Assembly: GCA_051418055.1 (NCBI GenBank)
Contig: JBPRGH010000054.1
Location: forward strand, 62,001-126,000
DNA length: 64,000 nt
Direction: 5' to 3'
From: JBPRGH01 sp051418055
Lineage (GTDB): Bacteria > Bacteroidota > Bacteroidia > Cytophagales > Cyclobacteriaceae
Every line of letters begins with the position of its first letter. The stretch's first letter is position 1. The notes beneath the pieces are model-generated. The model was not told where the DNA came from, did no database searches, and saw only the letters and a list, made by a program, of their open reading frames with translations. The translations under genes and the position numbers were made by a program. This document shows positions 34,738 to 43,296 of the stretch, one piece after another.

Positions 34738-37485
34738 TCAGGCTAACTCTTTCTGAAGCTTAATTTCTTTTTCTACCACCTGTACAAATTTAACAACTTT
34801 ATAAGGTTTTCCTTTAGCATCAAGTATAGGATTATAGCTTCCGTTGATCCATATTTCTTCACCTGTTGCTTTTATTCTTTTAAATTGTCCTTTATGGTAT
34901 TTTCCTTTATTTAAAGTTTCCCAAAGCTCCTTGTACTGCTGACTTTTAAGGTCCTCCCGGCTAACGAATATGCTATGGTGTTTACCTTTAACATCTTCAA
35001 GTCTGCTATATCCCATTGCATTTATAAAAATATCATTCGCGTTTAATATATGCCCCTTAAGGTCAAATTCCACAACAGCAGTTGAGCGGTTGATCGCCTC
35101 GAGTTGCCCTTTGATATCAACAGATTTTAATTTCTGCTCTGTCACATCCTGAGCAAATTTTACTATCTTGATCACCTTACCGGAAAGATCTTTTATAGGA
35201 GAATAGCTTGCACTTATCCATACTTCTTTGCCACCCTTTCCAAGTCTTCTAAACTCACCGCTTTTAGGTAATCCGGCCCGAAGATCATCCCAGAACCTTT
35301 CATATTTTTCCTCTGGAGTATCTTCAAAGTCAACAAATATCCGGTGATGTGCTCCTTTCACTTCAGCTAAATTATATCCCATTGCATTCAGAAAGTTCGC
35401 ATTGGCATCCCTTATATTACCTTTCAGATCAAATTCTATTATGGCCATATTATTATTTAAAGCATTCATCTGACCCTCGAAATTCAATGACTGAAGTTTT
35501 TGTTCGGTGATATTCTGGGCAAATTTAATCACCTTAACAGGCTCACCGTTATTGTTCATAACAGGAGTATAAGTAGCACTTAACCAAATAATATGACCAT
35601 TTTTCGCAAACCTCTTAAACTCTCCGATCTGTGAAGCACCCGCTTTTAATTTATTCCAGAATTCTTTATACTCCTCACTAACCGCCTCTACAGGGTCTAC
35701 AAAAAGCCTGTGATGCTTATTTTGTACCTCATCCAGTGAATAATTTACTGTCCTTAAAAATTTCTCATTAGCGTTTAAAATTATCCCGTCCACGGAAAAT
35801 TCTATTGTGGCCATAGTATTATCTATAGCATTAAGCTGACCTGACATTTCAATGTCTTTACGGGCCATTTCTTCCTGTGTAGCCTGAAGCTCCTCCATAT
35901 TTTGCCTCACCTCTTCCTCCTGTGCCCTCAACTCCTCAGCTTGCTGCTGAGATTCCCTTAACAGATAAGTAGTTTTGGCATTTATGCGGATCTTTGAAAG
36001 CGAGGTGGCAATCTGCTCTCCTGCCCTTTTTACAAATTTGATCTGGTAATCTTCCAAAACAGAGAATGAAGCTATTTCTATGACCCCATAGCATTCCTCA
36101 TTTGCCATCAAAGGAGAGGCAAACAGACATGCAGGAGTGGCCTCACCTAACCCTGATGTTATTTTTACATAACTCTGAGGAACCTCCTTTAATAATGTGG
36201 CATCCTGTTCGAGATAAACCTGTCCTATTAACCCCTCGCCAGGCGCAAATGATGAGGAGATATATTTTTTACGGCCATAGGCATAGCAGGAAACCATTTC
36301 CAGCTGTATATTATCTTTATCATCATTCGTTAAATATAAAGCCCCCTGATTGGCATTGAGATATTTAACCATGAAAGAGATAACATTATTATAAAGCTCC
36401 TCTTCGTCCAATCCTTCTTTCCTAAGGATATCGCCCAGCTGGGTAAAACCTGTGTTGGACCAGTTCATTTTCCGGTCTTCTTCAGCAACATGCTGTAATC
36501 GGCCGCTCATCTGAAGAAGAGCATTACCAAGCTCATCATTTTTACCTGAGGGTTTATAGTCACTGTTAAATACTCCCTCTCCTATTTCCAGAGCAAACTT
36601 GCTGGCCTTTCTGATATTCTCACTTAATTCAAAAGAATTTTCAAGGATCCCATTTAGTTCATCCTTCGAGTTAATTTTCCTATCCATTAACTTTCCTTCT
36701 GCCATATTTTTTAGAAGGATTGAAGGTGTGTCAACAGATTTCTTAATGTCTTTTATTAACCGAAAGGCTACTAATATTATAATACTGCCAACAAAAATAA
36801 AGCTTATCAAAAGCCCCATATTTGCCTGGGATATAAATTCTTCAGCCCGTGAATAATCTTTTTGAAGCTGCACCTCCTGTTCATTACTCATCGGCTCAAG
36901 AATTTCCTGAATACCTCTCCTCAGCACTTCAGCCTTACCTGAGATTAATGATTCAAGTACTTCTTTTTGAGCTGTACGTTCCTGTAAATTATTATATAAA
37001 GCTATAAATGCGGCACTATCAATAGTCTGTGCAGAAACTACCTGATCCTTTAAATTTTCTTCAAAAAATATATCGATCTCCCTTTGAACCTCATGATAAT
37101 TATTTAGCTGTTCAATGGCTTTATCAATTTTCAGACGCTGCTCTTCATCATGAAGATCATTCTTTATTTTATTAAGAGCAGTTTTGGCAGGTTTCACCGT
37201 ATTCTCCCAGACCCTGTTCCTGTCGGTTTTAAACTGATCGTTACCTGTTAATAAATAAGCACGCTGAAGGGCACCTGACTGATTAATTCCAATCAAAATA
37301 TCGGAAGTGGTAAGTGGCACCGGAATGCGTAATGTACTTATGTCACTGAGGAGCTGTTTTGTCCTGTGATTTTGAGCCACCAGCAAACCTGAAATAAGTG
37401 CCAGAACAAGTAAAAACCCGGCAATGATGACTAACGCTCTTCCTCTTATAGTGGAGAGGTTAAAAAAATTGTCTTTAAATTTCAT
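34738..37485 (-). CDS. Membrane sensor: periplasmic helical domain, GAF, coiled coil and three PAS repeats, no output domain
   Basis: 915 residues. Two membrane helices (about 14-36 and 226-246) enclose a helical sensor domain of CHASE3/four-helix type with repeated Glu/Gln/Arg. A HAMP-like linker (about 250-330) leads to a GAF domain (about 350-500; YLNANQGALYLTN and LLKEVPQSYVKI), a coiled coil (QAEELRAQEEEVRQNMEELQ) and three PAS repeats of about 120 residues that share KHHRIFV, FWxxLxxG, GEFxR and a terminal KVVKFAQ. The protein ends after the third repeat; there is no histidine kinase, GGDEF or chemotaxis signalling domain. PAS of this type is common in chemoreceptors. It must signal by protein contact. 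Confidence 0.85.
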   Translation of the reverse strand: MKFKDNFFNLSTIRGRALVIIAGFLLVLALISGLLVAQNHRTKQLLSDISTLRIPVPLTTSDILIGINQSGALQRAYLLTGNDQFKTDRNRVWENTVKPAKTALNKIKNDLHDEEQRLKIDKAIEQLNNYHEVQREIDIFFEENLKDQVVSAQTIDSAAFIALYNNLQERTAQKEVLESLISGKAEVLRRGIQEILEPMSNEQEVQLQKDYSRAEEFISQANMGLLISFIFVGSIIILVAFRLIKDIKKSVDTPSILLKNMAEGKLMDRKINSKDELNGILENSFELSENIRKASKFALEIGEGVFNSDYKPSGKNDELGNALLQMSGRLQHVAEEDRKMNWSNTGFTQLGDILRKEGLDEEELYNNVISFMVKYLNANQGALYLTNDDKDNIQLEMVSCYAYGRKKYISSSFAPGEGLIGQVYLEQDATLLKEVPQSYVKITSGLGEATPACLFASPLMANEECYGVIEIASFSVLEDYQIKFVKRAGEQIATSLSKIRINAKTTYLLRESQQQAEELRAQEEEVRQNMEELQATQEEMARKDIEMSGQLNAIDNTMATIEFSVDGIILNANEKFLRTVNYSLDEVQNKHHRLFVDPVEAVSEEYKEFWNKLKAGASQIGEFKRFAKNGHIIWLSATYTPVMNNNGEPVKVIKFAQNITEQKLQSLNFEGQMNALNNNMAIIEFDLKGNIRDANANFLNAMGYNLAEVKGAHHRIFVDFEDTPEEKYERFWDDLRAGLPKSGEFRRLGKGGKEVWISASYSPIKDLSGKVIKIVKFAQDVTEQKLKSVDIKGQLEAINRSTAVVEFDLKGHILNANDIFINAMGYSRLEDVKGKHHSIFVSREDLKSQQYKELWETLNKGKYHKGQFKRIKATGEEIWINGSYNPILDAKGKPYKVVKFVQVVEKEIKLQKELA

Positions 37486-37689
37486 TAAAGTAAAATGATT
37501 GTTTAATTAATTGTTGTTTAAGGAATAAGATAAATAGTTTTACAATATTATATGTTTAAACACGTATATTCAGCCAGGCTTGTTATTTTTTGTAAAATTA
37601 TTTTTAAACAATAGCTTTGCTTACTGTTGTTGATCATATTAAATGATTGACTAATAGATTAAATTTATCCGTACCGAACTCAAATAAAG

Positions 37690-38271
37690 ATGGCATTAAA
37701 AACCACAGTTAAAGTCACCATAAATAATCTAAGCGATGCTCGTTACTGTGCAGGCATGGGGGTTGATCTGATCGGCTTCTCTACTAATCCTGATGACCCG
37801 TTTTATCTCTCCCCTGAAAATTTTAAAGAAATTTCTGAATGGCTTAGTGGGGTGGAATATGTAGCTGAAACATCAGTGGATAATCTTTCAAAACAGGATT
37901 ATGATGTAAATTATATACAGATCACAGATATAGCATTAGCTGAAGCTTATCCTGATCACCGGATTTTATTGGAGGGCAGGCCGGAAGAATTTGAACATCT
38001 TAAAGAAGAGATAAAAGCTCTTGATAACCTTGCTTACCTGGTGCTTAACATTGATCATGATAAAGATTCAATCCCCCTTATCCTGAAATCATTTGAGGGC
38101 ATACCTCTTCTCCTGGGGTATGATCTGTCTTTAGATGAAGTAAAGGAGCATATCAATACTGATATTGAAGGTGTAGCATTAAAAGGGAGTGACGAAGACA
38201 GGCCGGGTCTAAAGGATTATGATGAATTGGCTGATATACTTGAAGGGCTTGAAGTAGATGCTCCTTATTGA
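37690..38271 (+). CDS. TrpF-like (phosphoribosylanthranilate isomerase fold) protein without catalytic Cys
   Basis: 193 residues of a (beta/alpha)8-type protein. The N-terminus KTTVKVTINNLSDARYCAGMGVDLIGFS matches the TrpF start (K-I-C-G-x-T ... DA ... AG.D.LGF), but the catalytic Cys of KICG is replaced (KVTI). Later blocks LLEGRPEEF and LLLGYDLSLDEV are degenerate. Real TrpF also needs an Asp near its middle. No trp genes are near. The protein may have a new role or be a decayed paralogue. It overlaps the convergent DUF72 gene by 7 bp at the 3' end. Confidence 0.65.
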   Translation: MALKTTVKVTINNLSDARYCAGMGVDLIGFSTNPDDPFYLSPENFKEISEWLSGVEYVAETSVDNLSKQDYDVNYIQITDIALAEAYPDHRILLEGRPEEFEHLKEEIKALDNLAYLVLNIDHDKDSIPLILKSFEGIPLLLGYDLSLDEVKEHINTDIEGVALKGSDEDRPGLKDYDELADILEGLEVDAPY

Positions 38272-39008
38272 GCAGGGTATTCAAGAGATAGCAATTTCAT
38301 AAGCTGAAGCCCATTGTCTACTGCGTTAACATTCCAGTCGTTGTTGAAATAAACCAGGATCTTTTCAGCATCAATGGAAGCTATTTTATCTGCCCACTCT
38401 GACATTTCCTGCTCCGAATATTTATAGTTGTACCAGTCTTCCTTTCCATGAAAACGTACATAGGCCAGCGGGGAGGTTACTTTTAGGTCTTCCGGCAGAT
38501 CTCCCGGTGCAGAAATGATACAGTAAGCTACCTGATACTTTTCCAGTATATCATAGATTTCCTCGCAGAACCAGGAGGTATGGCGAAATTCTATTACCTG
38601 TGGTATATATGAGCTTAACGAACTACAGAAGTTTTTAAGCAATTCGTCGTCACGTTCGAGATATGGCGGGAACTGCCATAAAAAGCTCGCTACTTTATCT
38701 CCCAATATTTCAGCAACGTCATAAAATTTAAGTACTGATTCCTCAATATTTTTCAGCTTCTTTATATGCGTAACAAAACGGCTGCCTTTGAGTGTGAACT
38801 TGAAATCCGGAGGTGTAATTTCATTCCATCTTTCAAACATAGAGGCTCGTGGGAAACGATAAAAGGTATTATTTATCTCAACAGTCTGAAAGTGTTCGGC
38901 ATAATAAGGAAGCCATTGCTTCTGAGGAAGCTTCTCAGGATAAAATTTTCCTTTCCAGTCTTTATAGTAATAACCTGAGCAACCTATATATATTTCTTTA
39001 TCTGCCAC
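38265..39008 (-). CDS. DUF72 family protein
   Basis: 247 residues of a TIM-barrel-like family. Signature start IYIGCSGYYYKDWKGKFYPE, then EINNTFYRFP, KGSRFVTHIKKLKN, SFLWQFPPYL, VIEFRHTSWF, YVRFHGKEDWYNYKYSE and VYFNND, all typical DUF72 blocks. The biochemical activity is not known; some bacterial members have been linked to DNA or nucleotide handling, which cannot be shown here. It is 34 bp upstream of the thioesterase gene. Confidence 0.92.
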   Translation of the reverse strand: MADKEIYIGCSGYYYKDWKGKFYPEKLPQKQWLPYYAEHFQTVEINNTFYRFPRASMFERWNEITPPDFKFTLKGSRFVTHIKKLKNIEESVLKFYDVAEILGDKVASFLWQFPPYLERDDELLKNFCSSLSSYIPQVIEFRHTSWFCEEIYDILEKYQVAYCIISAPGDLPEDLKVTSPLAYVRFHGKEDWYNYKYSEQEMSEWADKIASIDAEKILVYFNNDWNVNAVDNGLQLMKLLSLEYPAQ

Positions 39009-39042
39009 AGAAAAACAACAACTGCTTTACTGGCTTGGTTAT

Positions 39043-39465
39043 CTAAAGTGATTTAAAGTCCTCTGTCTTAGGAAAATTTTGAAAAGCCTTCTGTAGATGT
39101 TCTGGCGGAATGGTGACTTTTCTTTTCTTCAGGTCCATCCAGGCACCATCAACAGTAACAACTGCTACTAAATCATCCTGTTTATAAAAGTTATGCCTGA
39201 TGCTCCACTTGTAACCATCCTCCCGCATTGCAGCAACCTGCATATCAACTTTTATTTCATCATTAAGGTGAACTTCCCTCAGAAAACGAGCTTCCTCTCT
39301 GAATAAAATAGGTCCTATTCCAAGCTTTAATAGTTCCTGTATGCTGAGTTTAAATTGATTAAAGCCATTAACCCTTACCTGGGCAGCCAAATCATAATAA
39401 GCAGAGTGGCGTAGGTGACCATTAGGATCTACCTGCGCCCACATTATTTGAAATATTGTATACAT
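39043..39465 (-). CDS. Acyl-CoA thioesterase (4HBT / hotdog fold)
   Basis: 140-residue hotdog-fold protein. The N-terminal strand and helix IMWAQVDPNGHLRHSAYYDLA with Asp/Asn-Gly-His is the 4-hydroxybenzoyl-CoA thioesterase-type catalytic region; GPILFREEARFLREVHLND follows. Such proteins hydrolyse acyl-CoA; the substrate is not determinable. It is followed by DUF72, so the two are probably one unit, and is preceded by the terminator of the candidate RNA at 39525. Confidence 0.87.
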   Translation of the reverse strand: MYTIFQIMWAQVDPNGHLRHSAYYDLAAQVRVNGFNQFKLSIQELLKLGIGPILFREEARFLREVHLNDEIKVDMQVAAMREDGYKWSIRHNFYKQDDLVAVVTVDGAWMDLKKRKVTIPPEHLQKAFQNFPKTEDFKSL

Positions 39466-39524
39466 TAATTTGCTAAAGGTTGAGCAAATCTAATCCAATC
39501 ATACCATTCTTGCTACTATAAAAA

Positions 39525-39950
39525 CAAAATGGGGAGCCCCCTAATCAAAGGAAACTCCCCATTCACATTAATCAACCGTAGTTGATTAACATGCCAAGTT
39601 ACAGTTCTCAAAGCTTCATCTGCGAACCAGCCGAAACTGGCATTCAGAATCTGATCTTTTTTGTAATTTCTCAAGCAATATTTAAATCGTAAGACTTAAA
39701 TACTCATAAATTCATTCGTGGTGGTTGATCCATTTCAAATTAACGTTTCAGTTAATTCTTTGGAAGTGAATTATGAACCCGGCTTACCAGGCTGCTCTAA
39801 AAATTCATCACCTTCTGTAATCCGAAGATCATTTCAATCTATAGTCGTAAACTACAGGTCCTTCAATGATAAATTAACGATTTTACATTACTCCATCCGA
39901 TACTCTTTTGTATCAGCCGTGATATCTCTCACTTGGTTTAACTAAGGTCG
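39525..39950 (-). ncRNA. Candidate structured non-coding RNA
   Basis: A 700-bp space between the thioesterase and the 40167 gene has no convincing protein frame but many hairpins on the reverse strand. Seen: GATAC-loop-GTATC, TAGT-TTACG-ACTA, AATTAAC-TGAAAC-GTTAATT, a ten-pair arm TATTTAAGTC-TTAC-GATTTAAATA (one G-T), an arm ATGCCA...TGGCAT that closes two inner hairpins (CAG-TTTCGG-CTG and GTTC...GAAC), the perfect TTAATCAAC-TACG-GTTGATTAA (39568..39589), and finally a terminator (39528..39563) with a T-run on this strand. It lacks the conserved RNase P, tmRNA or SRP sequences I would expect, so the class is unknown. Start is approximate. Confidence 0.5.
39528..39563 (-). terminator. Rho-independent terminator of the candidate RNA
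   Basis: AATGGGGAG and CTCCCCATT (nine pairs, loop about 18) are followed on the reverse strand by TTTGTTTTT. The plus strand has no T-run on its downstream side, so it reads only in the reverse direction. Confidence 0.75.
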
Positions 39951-39960
39951 TATATATTTG
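39933..39960 (+). promoter_or_regulatory. Promoter reading towards the 40167 gene
   Basis: TTG (39933..39935), a 17-base spacer and TATATTTG (39953..39960) fit the Bacteroidota promoter on the plus strand. Transcription would start near 39967 and give a leader of about 200 bases before 40167. It lies back-to-back with the candidate RNA. Confidence 0.5.
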
Positions 39961-40166
39961 TAAGTTTTGCAAAAAGAAGATCATTTACTTTTACACAAGA
40001 TTTGCACAACTTTAAAGGGTTAAAAGCAGGTAGTTATTCACTGATTATTAACTATTTTAACACATTTATCCACAAATGTATATATTAGAACTTATGTCAT
40101 ATCTAAACATGACAATTCTCATTTCCACTGCAGGATCTTTATTGTTGTTTTGTAATAAAAAAATTT

Positions 40167-40550
40167 ATGGGTAAGTATTCAAAAAACAGCAAAACAGCTG
40201 GATTAGTAGTTGCTATCACAGTTTTTGCCAGCTTATTAATATTCTCTGTATATTTTGATGGTTTTTCTCTCGAAACACAGGTATGGCTGGTCAATATTTT
40301 CACGGCACTCACTTTTGGATCAATAGTATACTTTATTCTTCATATAAGCAAGATTGCCTCCGAAGCTATGATGTTATTAATAAGTGCTATTGTGGCCGTT
40401 ATATTTTTATTCTTTAATCCTATCACACTTCCAGCCGAACAGGAATCTGTAATGGAAACCGTTGAAAAAACAGTACCTGAAAATGTGGAAGAAGATGTGG
40501 ATACTGTTTATCAGGAAATCCAGAAAGATGAAGTAGAGCTTCAGGATTAG
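40167..40550 (+). CDS. Small membrane protein with acidic tail, unknown
   Basis: 127 residues with three membrane helices (about 10-30, 40-60 and 68-88) and a soluble tail rich in Glu/Asp (EESVMETVEKTVPENVEEDV type). No family recognised. Convergent with the hydroxylase 40547, overlapping by 4 bp. A promoter at 39933 would give a long leader. Confidence 0.65.
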   Translation: MGKYSKNSKTAGLVVAITVFASLLIFSVYFDGFSLETQVWLVNIFTALTFGSIVYFILHISKIASEAMMLLISAIVAVIFLFFNPITLPAEQESVMETVEKTVPENVEEDVDTVYQEIQKDEVELQD

Positions 40551-41392
40551 CTATTTTTCCTTTTTATTGGTTTTCTTCCGTCAGGCAATTTCCATTCTCT
40601 TTGTTTGCTAAAAGGCATCATTATCAAGCTGGTTATTTTTAATTCATGGTGATCTCGCCATGCTGGTACACCAATTGTTATTTTCCGCTGAGGGACCGAT
40701 AGGATCTTAGTCTTATGTAATTTATCCCAGAAGGAGAATATAGTAGCATAATTACTGTCTGTTTCCTTTTTATAAATAGAGTGATGGATCCCATGCATTC
40801 GTGGGGTCACTATAACTTTAACCAGCTTATTCTCCAGTTTTTTAGGAAGCTTTAAATTACTATGGTGAAATGCTGTGGCTGCCTGGAAAAAGATTTCGTA
40901 GAGGAGAAGATTAGTAACGCTTGCTCCGATCATTATGATAATTGCTGACCGAAAGAAAATAGAAAAGAAAAGCTCACCAAAATGAAACCTTACAGCGGTT
41001 GTTACATCCAGGTCAAGGTCTGTATGATGTACATTATGAAACCGCCAGAGAAGAGGGATATTATGGTTCATCCTATGCCAGATGTACATCCCATAGTCTA
41101 ACAGCAAAAATGTTAAGATCAGCTCTAAAACGCCGGGGAATGTGATCCAGTTAAAGAAACCAATTCCGGCCTCTCCTGCCCATTTAGCTGCAAAAACCAG
41201 TACAGGTATTACTGCTAAACGGAAAAAAGCAAAACCAATAACGGCTATTCCACCATTCCGAATCAGCCTTCTTTTTTTATTTTCTGTTCTAAAGCGTAAT
41301 GTAAAATAAGATTCAAGGACCAGGAGTATAATGAAAAGAATAAAAAGTGCTGGTCCGCCGTAGTAATCTAAAATTGGAAAAAAGAATTCCAT
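40547..41392 (-). CDS. Sterol desaturase / fatty acid hydroxylase family protein
   Basis: 281 residues, about five membrane helices, with the di-iron His clusters WHRMNHN, FHNVHHTDLDLDVTTAVRFH and HGIHHSIYKKETDSNYA. The third such enzyme in the window, more similar in length to the one at 15899. Substrate unknown. Its start abuts the stop of the receiver-domain gene (41393), so both are probably in one transcript, an unusual pairing of a membrane hydroxylase with a response regulator. Confidence 0.87.
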   Translation of the reverse strand: MEFFFPILDYYGGPALFILFIILLVLESYFTLRFRTENKKRRLIRNGGIAVIGFAFFRLAVIPVLVFAAKWAGEAGIGFFNWITFPGVLELILTFLLLDYGMYIWHRMNHNIPLLWRFHNVHHTDLDLDVTTAVRFHFGELFFSIFFRSAIIIMIGASVTNLLLYEIFFQAATAFHHSNLKLPKKLENKLVKVIVTPRMHGIHHSIYKKETDSNYATIFSFWDKLHKTKILSVPQRKITIGVPAWRDHHELKITSLIMMPFSKQREWKLPDGRKPIKRKNS

Positions 41393-41794
41393 TTATTTAC
41401 TGTTGATATTTTCTTTTCCATTGCCTTTTAGGTCATTATTGCTGATAAGGTTTTCAATTTTGCCCAGCAAAGTTTTAGTATCAAAAGGTTTTTTAAGAAA
41501 CTCCTCCGCCCCGGCAGCAAATACAAAAGCTTCAGCATCCGGATGTGCTGAAAACATCAAAACCGGAATATGCTTTGTGCCGGGATCATTTTTAATTTTC
41601 CTGCACAATTCCCTCCCATCATAACTGGCTAAAAGAATATCTAAAATGATAACATCGGGCTGAAAAAAATTTATGGTTTTAAACAATTCAGAGGCATCTG
41701 CCAAACCCATTACCTCATATCCTTTAGAGGAAAGGATACCCCTCATATTTTCGAGGAGGTCAATATCATCATCCACAATTAAAATTTTATTCAT
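41393..41794 (-). CDS. Single-domain response regulator (CheY-like)
   Basis: 133 residues, one receiver domain only. Acidic pocket DDD (residues 8-10), phospho-acceptor Asp52 in PDVIILDILLASYDG, Thr/Ser in VLMFSAHPDA and Lys in EEFLKKPFD. No DNA-binding or enzymatic output domain. It is the first gene of a pair with the hydroxylase 40547. No partner histidine kinase is next to it. Confidence 0.93.
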   Translation of the reverse strand: MNKILIVDDDIDLLENMRGILSSKGYEVMGLADASELFKTINFFQPDVIILDILLASYDGRELCRKIKNDPGTKHIPVLMFSAHPDAEAFVFAAGAEEFLKKPFDTKTLLGKIENLISNNDLKGNGKENINSK

Positions 41795-42006
41795 AAAAAA
41801 ACAGAGGTCAGAATAACTATATCTTCAACAACTTTTTATCCTTTGTGTTATAAACGCCGTAATACTGAGAGAACTGTCAGGTAACTACTTAAAAATTCAC
41901 CTGTTTTTAAACAAATAACTTAGCTTTGCTCGTTAAGATAAGTGATAAAAATTTATAATAACTAAAATCTGTTTTTAGTTTTCTTTTTTAAAGAACGAAA
42001 AATCAA

Positions 42007-43236
42007 TTGAAAGGCATAAGAATTGGTATTGTGGCGTTGGGGGTACTGCTTTTAATTTTTATATTAATTAAAAGACCAATTGATGTACCCGCTAAAACAT
42101 CTTCTAATCAAAGTAAAGAAATAGTCCCTGAAAATCCATTTGTGGTGAGTTTTTTAGACACGCTGGATTATCAGTTAAAGCATCAGATCAGTGAAAAAGA
42201 AGTCCCGGGCGTAGCCGTCGTGATTGTTCACCAGGGAAGAACAGTCTATAAAAAAGCTTTTGGTGTTAAAGAGATAAACACAATATATCCTATTGATACC
42301 AATACAGTATTCCGTCTGGCCTCCGTTTCAAAAGGGTTTTCAGCCGCTTTAACCGGTATTTTAGTAAAAGACAGCTTATTAAAATGGGATGACAGGGTAA
42401 AGAAATATCTGCCTGAGTTTGCCCTAAAAACGAAAGTTCAGACTGAAGCCGTAGAGCTGAGGCATATTCTCTCTCATACCTCCGGGCTCCAGTACCAGGC
42501 TTATACAAACCTTGTTGAAGAAGGGTGGCCAAGAGACCGGATCATTGCCCATCTCCGAGATGTAAATTTAATTAGTCGCGTAGGCCAGCTTTACAGCTAT
42601 CAAAATGTGGCTTACAGTGTAATAGAACCTGTTATTGAAACCGTTACTGAAAAACCTTTTACAGAGGTACTTAATAAGAGAATAATCGTTCCTCTTGGAA
42701 TGGAGGATGCATCACTATCATATGAAGAGTTGCACGAACATAAAAATAAAGCACAGCCTCACCTATATAGAGGAAACGATCGATATAAGAAGATAAAAAT
42801 ATCACCCACCTATTATAATGTACTGTCAGCAGGAGGAGTCAATGCAAGTATTTCAGATATGGAAGACTGGCTTAAAGCAATGCTGGGGCATAAGCCTGAA
42901 GTAATACCTCCCGATGTACTTAAAGCCCTTTTTACACCCTATGTCCGTACTTCATTAAAAGAGCGTGCTTTTCGAAGGGTTCAAAGACCTGCAAAAGCAC
43001 ATTATGGAATGGGATGGCGTATTGTCCATATACCTCAGGATACTATCATATATCATGGAGGATATGCCAATGGATACAGAAGTGGTATTGCCTTCAGTCC
43101 AAAACAGGATATTGGTATATGTATCCTAACAAATTCATCTTACGATTTTCCCGGAGAAGCAATGGCTGATTTTTTTGATCTTTTTTATCAAAAAGCTGAT
43201 TCTATTAAGTCGTGGCGGTATAAACATATCTTTTAA
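42007..43236 (+). CDS. Beta-lactamase class C-like serine hydrolase
   Basis: 409 residues from a TTG start, with one N-terminal membrane segment (about 7-21). The serine-hydrolase motifs are FRLASVSKGFSAALTG (SxxK Ser and Lys), LYSYQNVAYSVIEP (YxN) and IIYHGGYANGYRSGIA (HxG instead of KTG). This pattern is common in exported esterases and peptidases of the AmpC/EstB-like group; true beta-lactam hydrolysis is not implied. The small lipoprotein gene 43297 follows on the same strand. Confidence 0.87.
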   Translation: MKGIRIGIVALGVLLLIFILIKRPIDVPAKTSSNQSKEIVPENPFVVSFLDTLDYQLKHQISEKEVPGVAVVIVHQGRTVYKKAFGVKEINTIYPIDTNTVFRLASVSKGFSAALTGILVKDSLLKWDDRVKKYLPEFALKTKVQTEAVELRHILSHTSGLQYQAYTNLVEEGWPRDRIIAHLRDVNLISRVGQLYSYQNVAYSVIEPVIETVTEKPFTEVLNKRIIVPLGMEDASLSYEELHEHKNKAQPHLYRGNDRYKKIKISPTYYNVLSAGGVNASISDMEDWLKAMLGHKPEVIPPDVLKALFTPYVRTSLKERAFRRVQRPAKAHYGMGWRIVHIPQDTIIYHGGYANGYRSGIAFSPKQDIGICILTNSSYDFPGEAMADFFDLFYQKADSIKSWRYKHIF

Positions 43237-43296
43237 TTTATTATTTATAGGTAAACCTTTCATCACCTCCCCTGTTCTTTGAAAAAAGAAAATACG

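Noticed and set aside
39760..39800. GAACCCGGCTTACC on the plus strand, similar to the 3' end of RNase P RNA
   Set aside because: The conserved 5' part (GAGGAAAGTCCGGGC) is absent and the plus strand has no terminator after it.
39718..39945. Plus-strand open frame of 75 codons inside the candidate RNA
   Set aside because: Composition is random, it crosses several perfect hairpins, and it has no start context. The RNA reading explains the structure better.
42007..43236. True beta-lactamase
   Set aside because: The motif set (SxxK, YxN, HxG) fits the broad serine hydrolase family; HGG in place of KTG argues against a classical AmpC enzyme.
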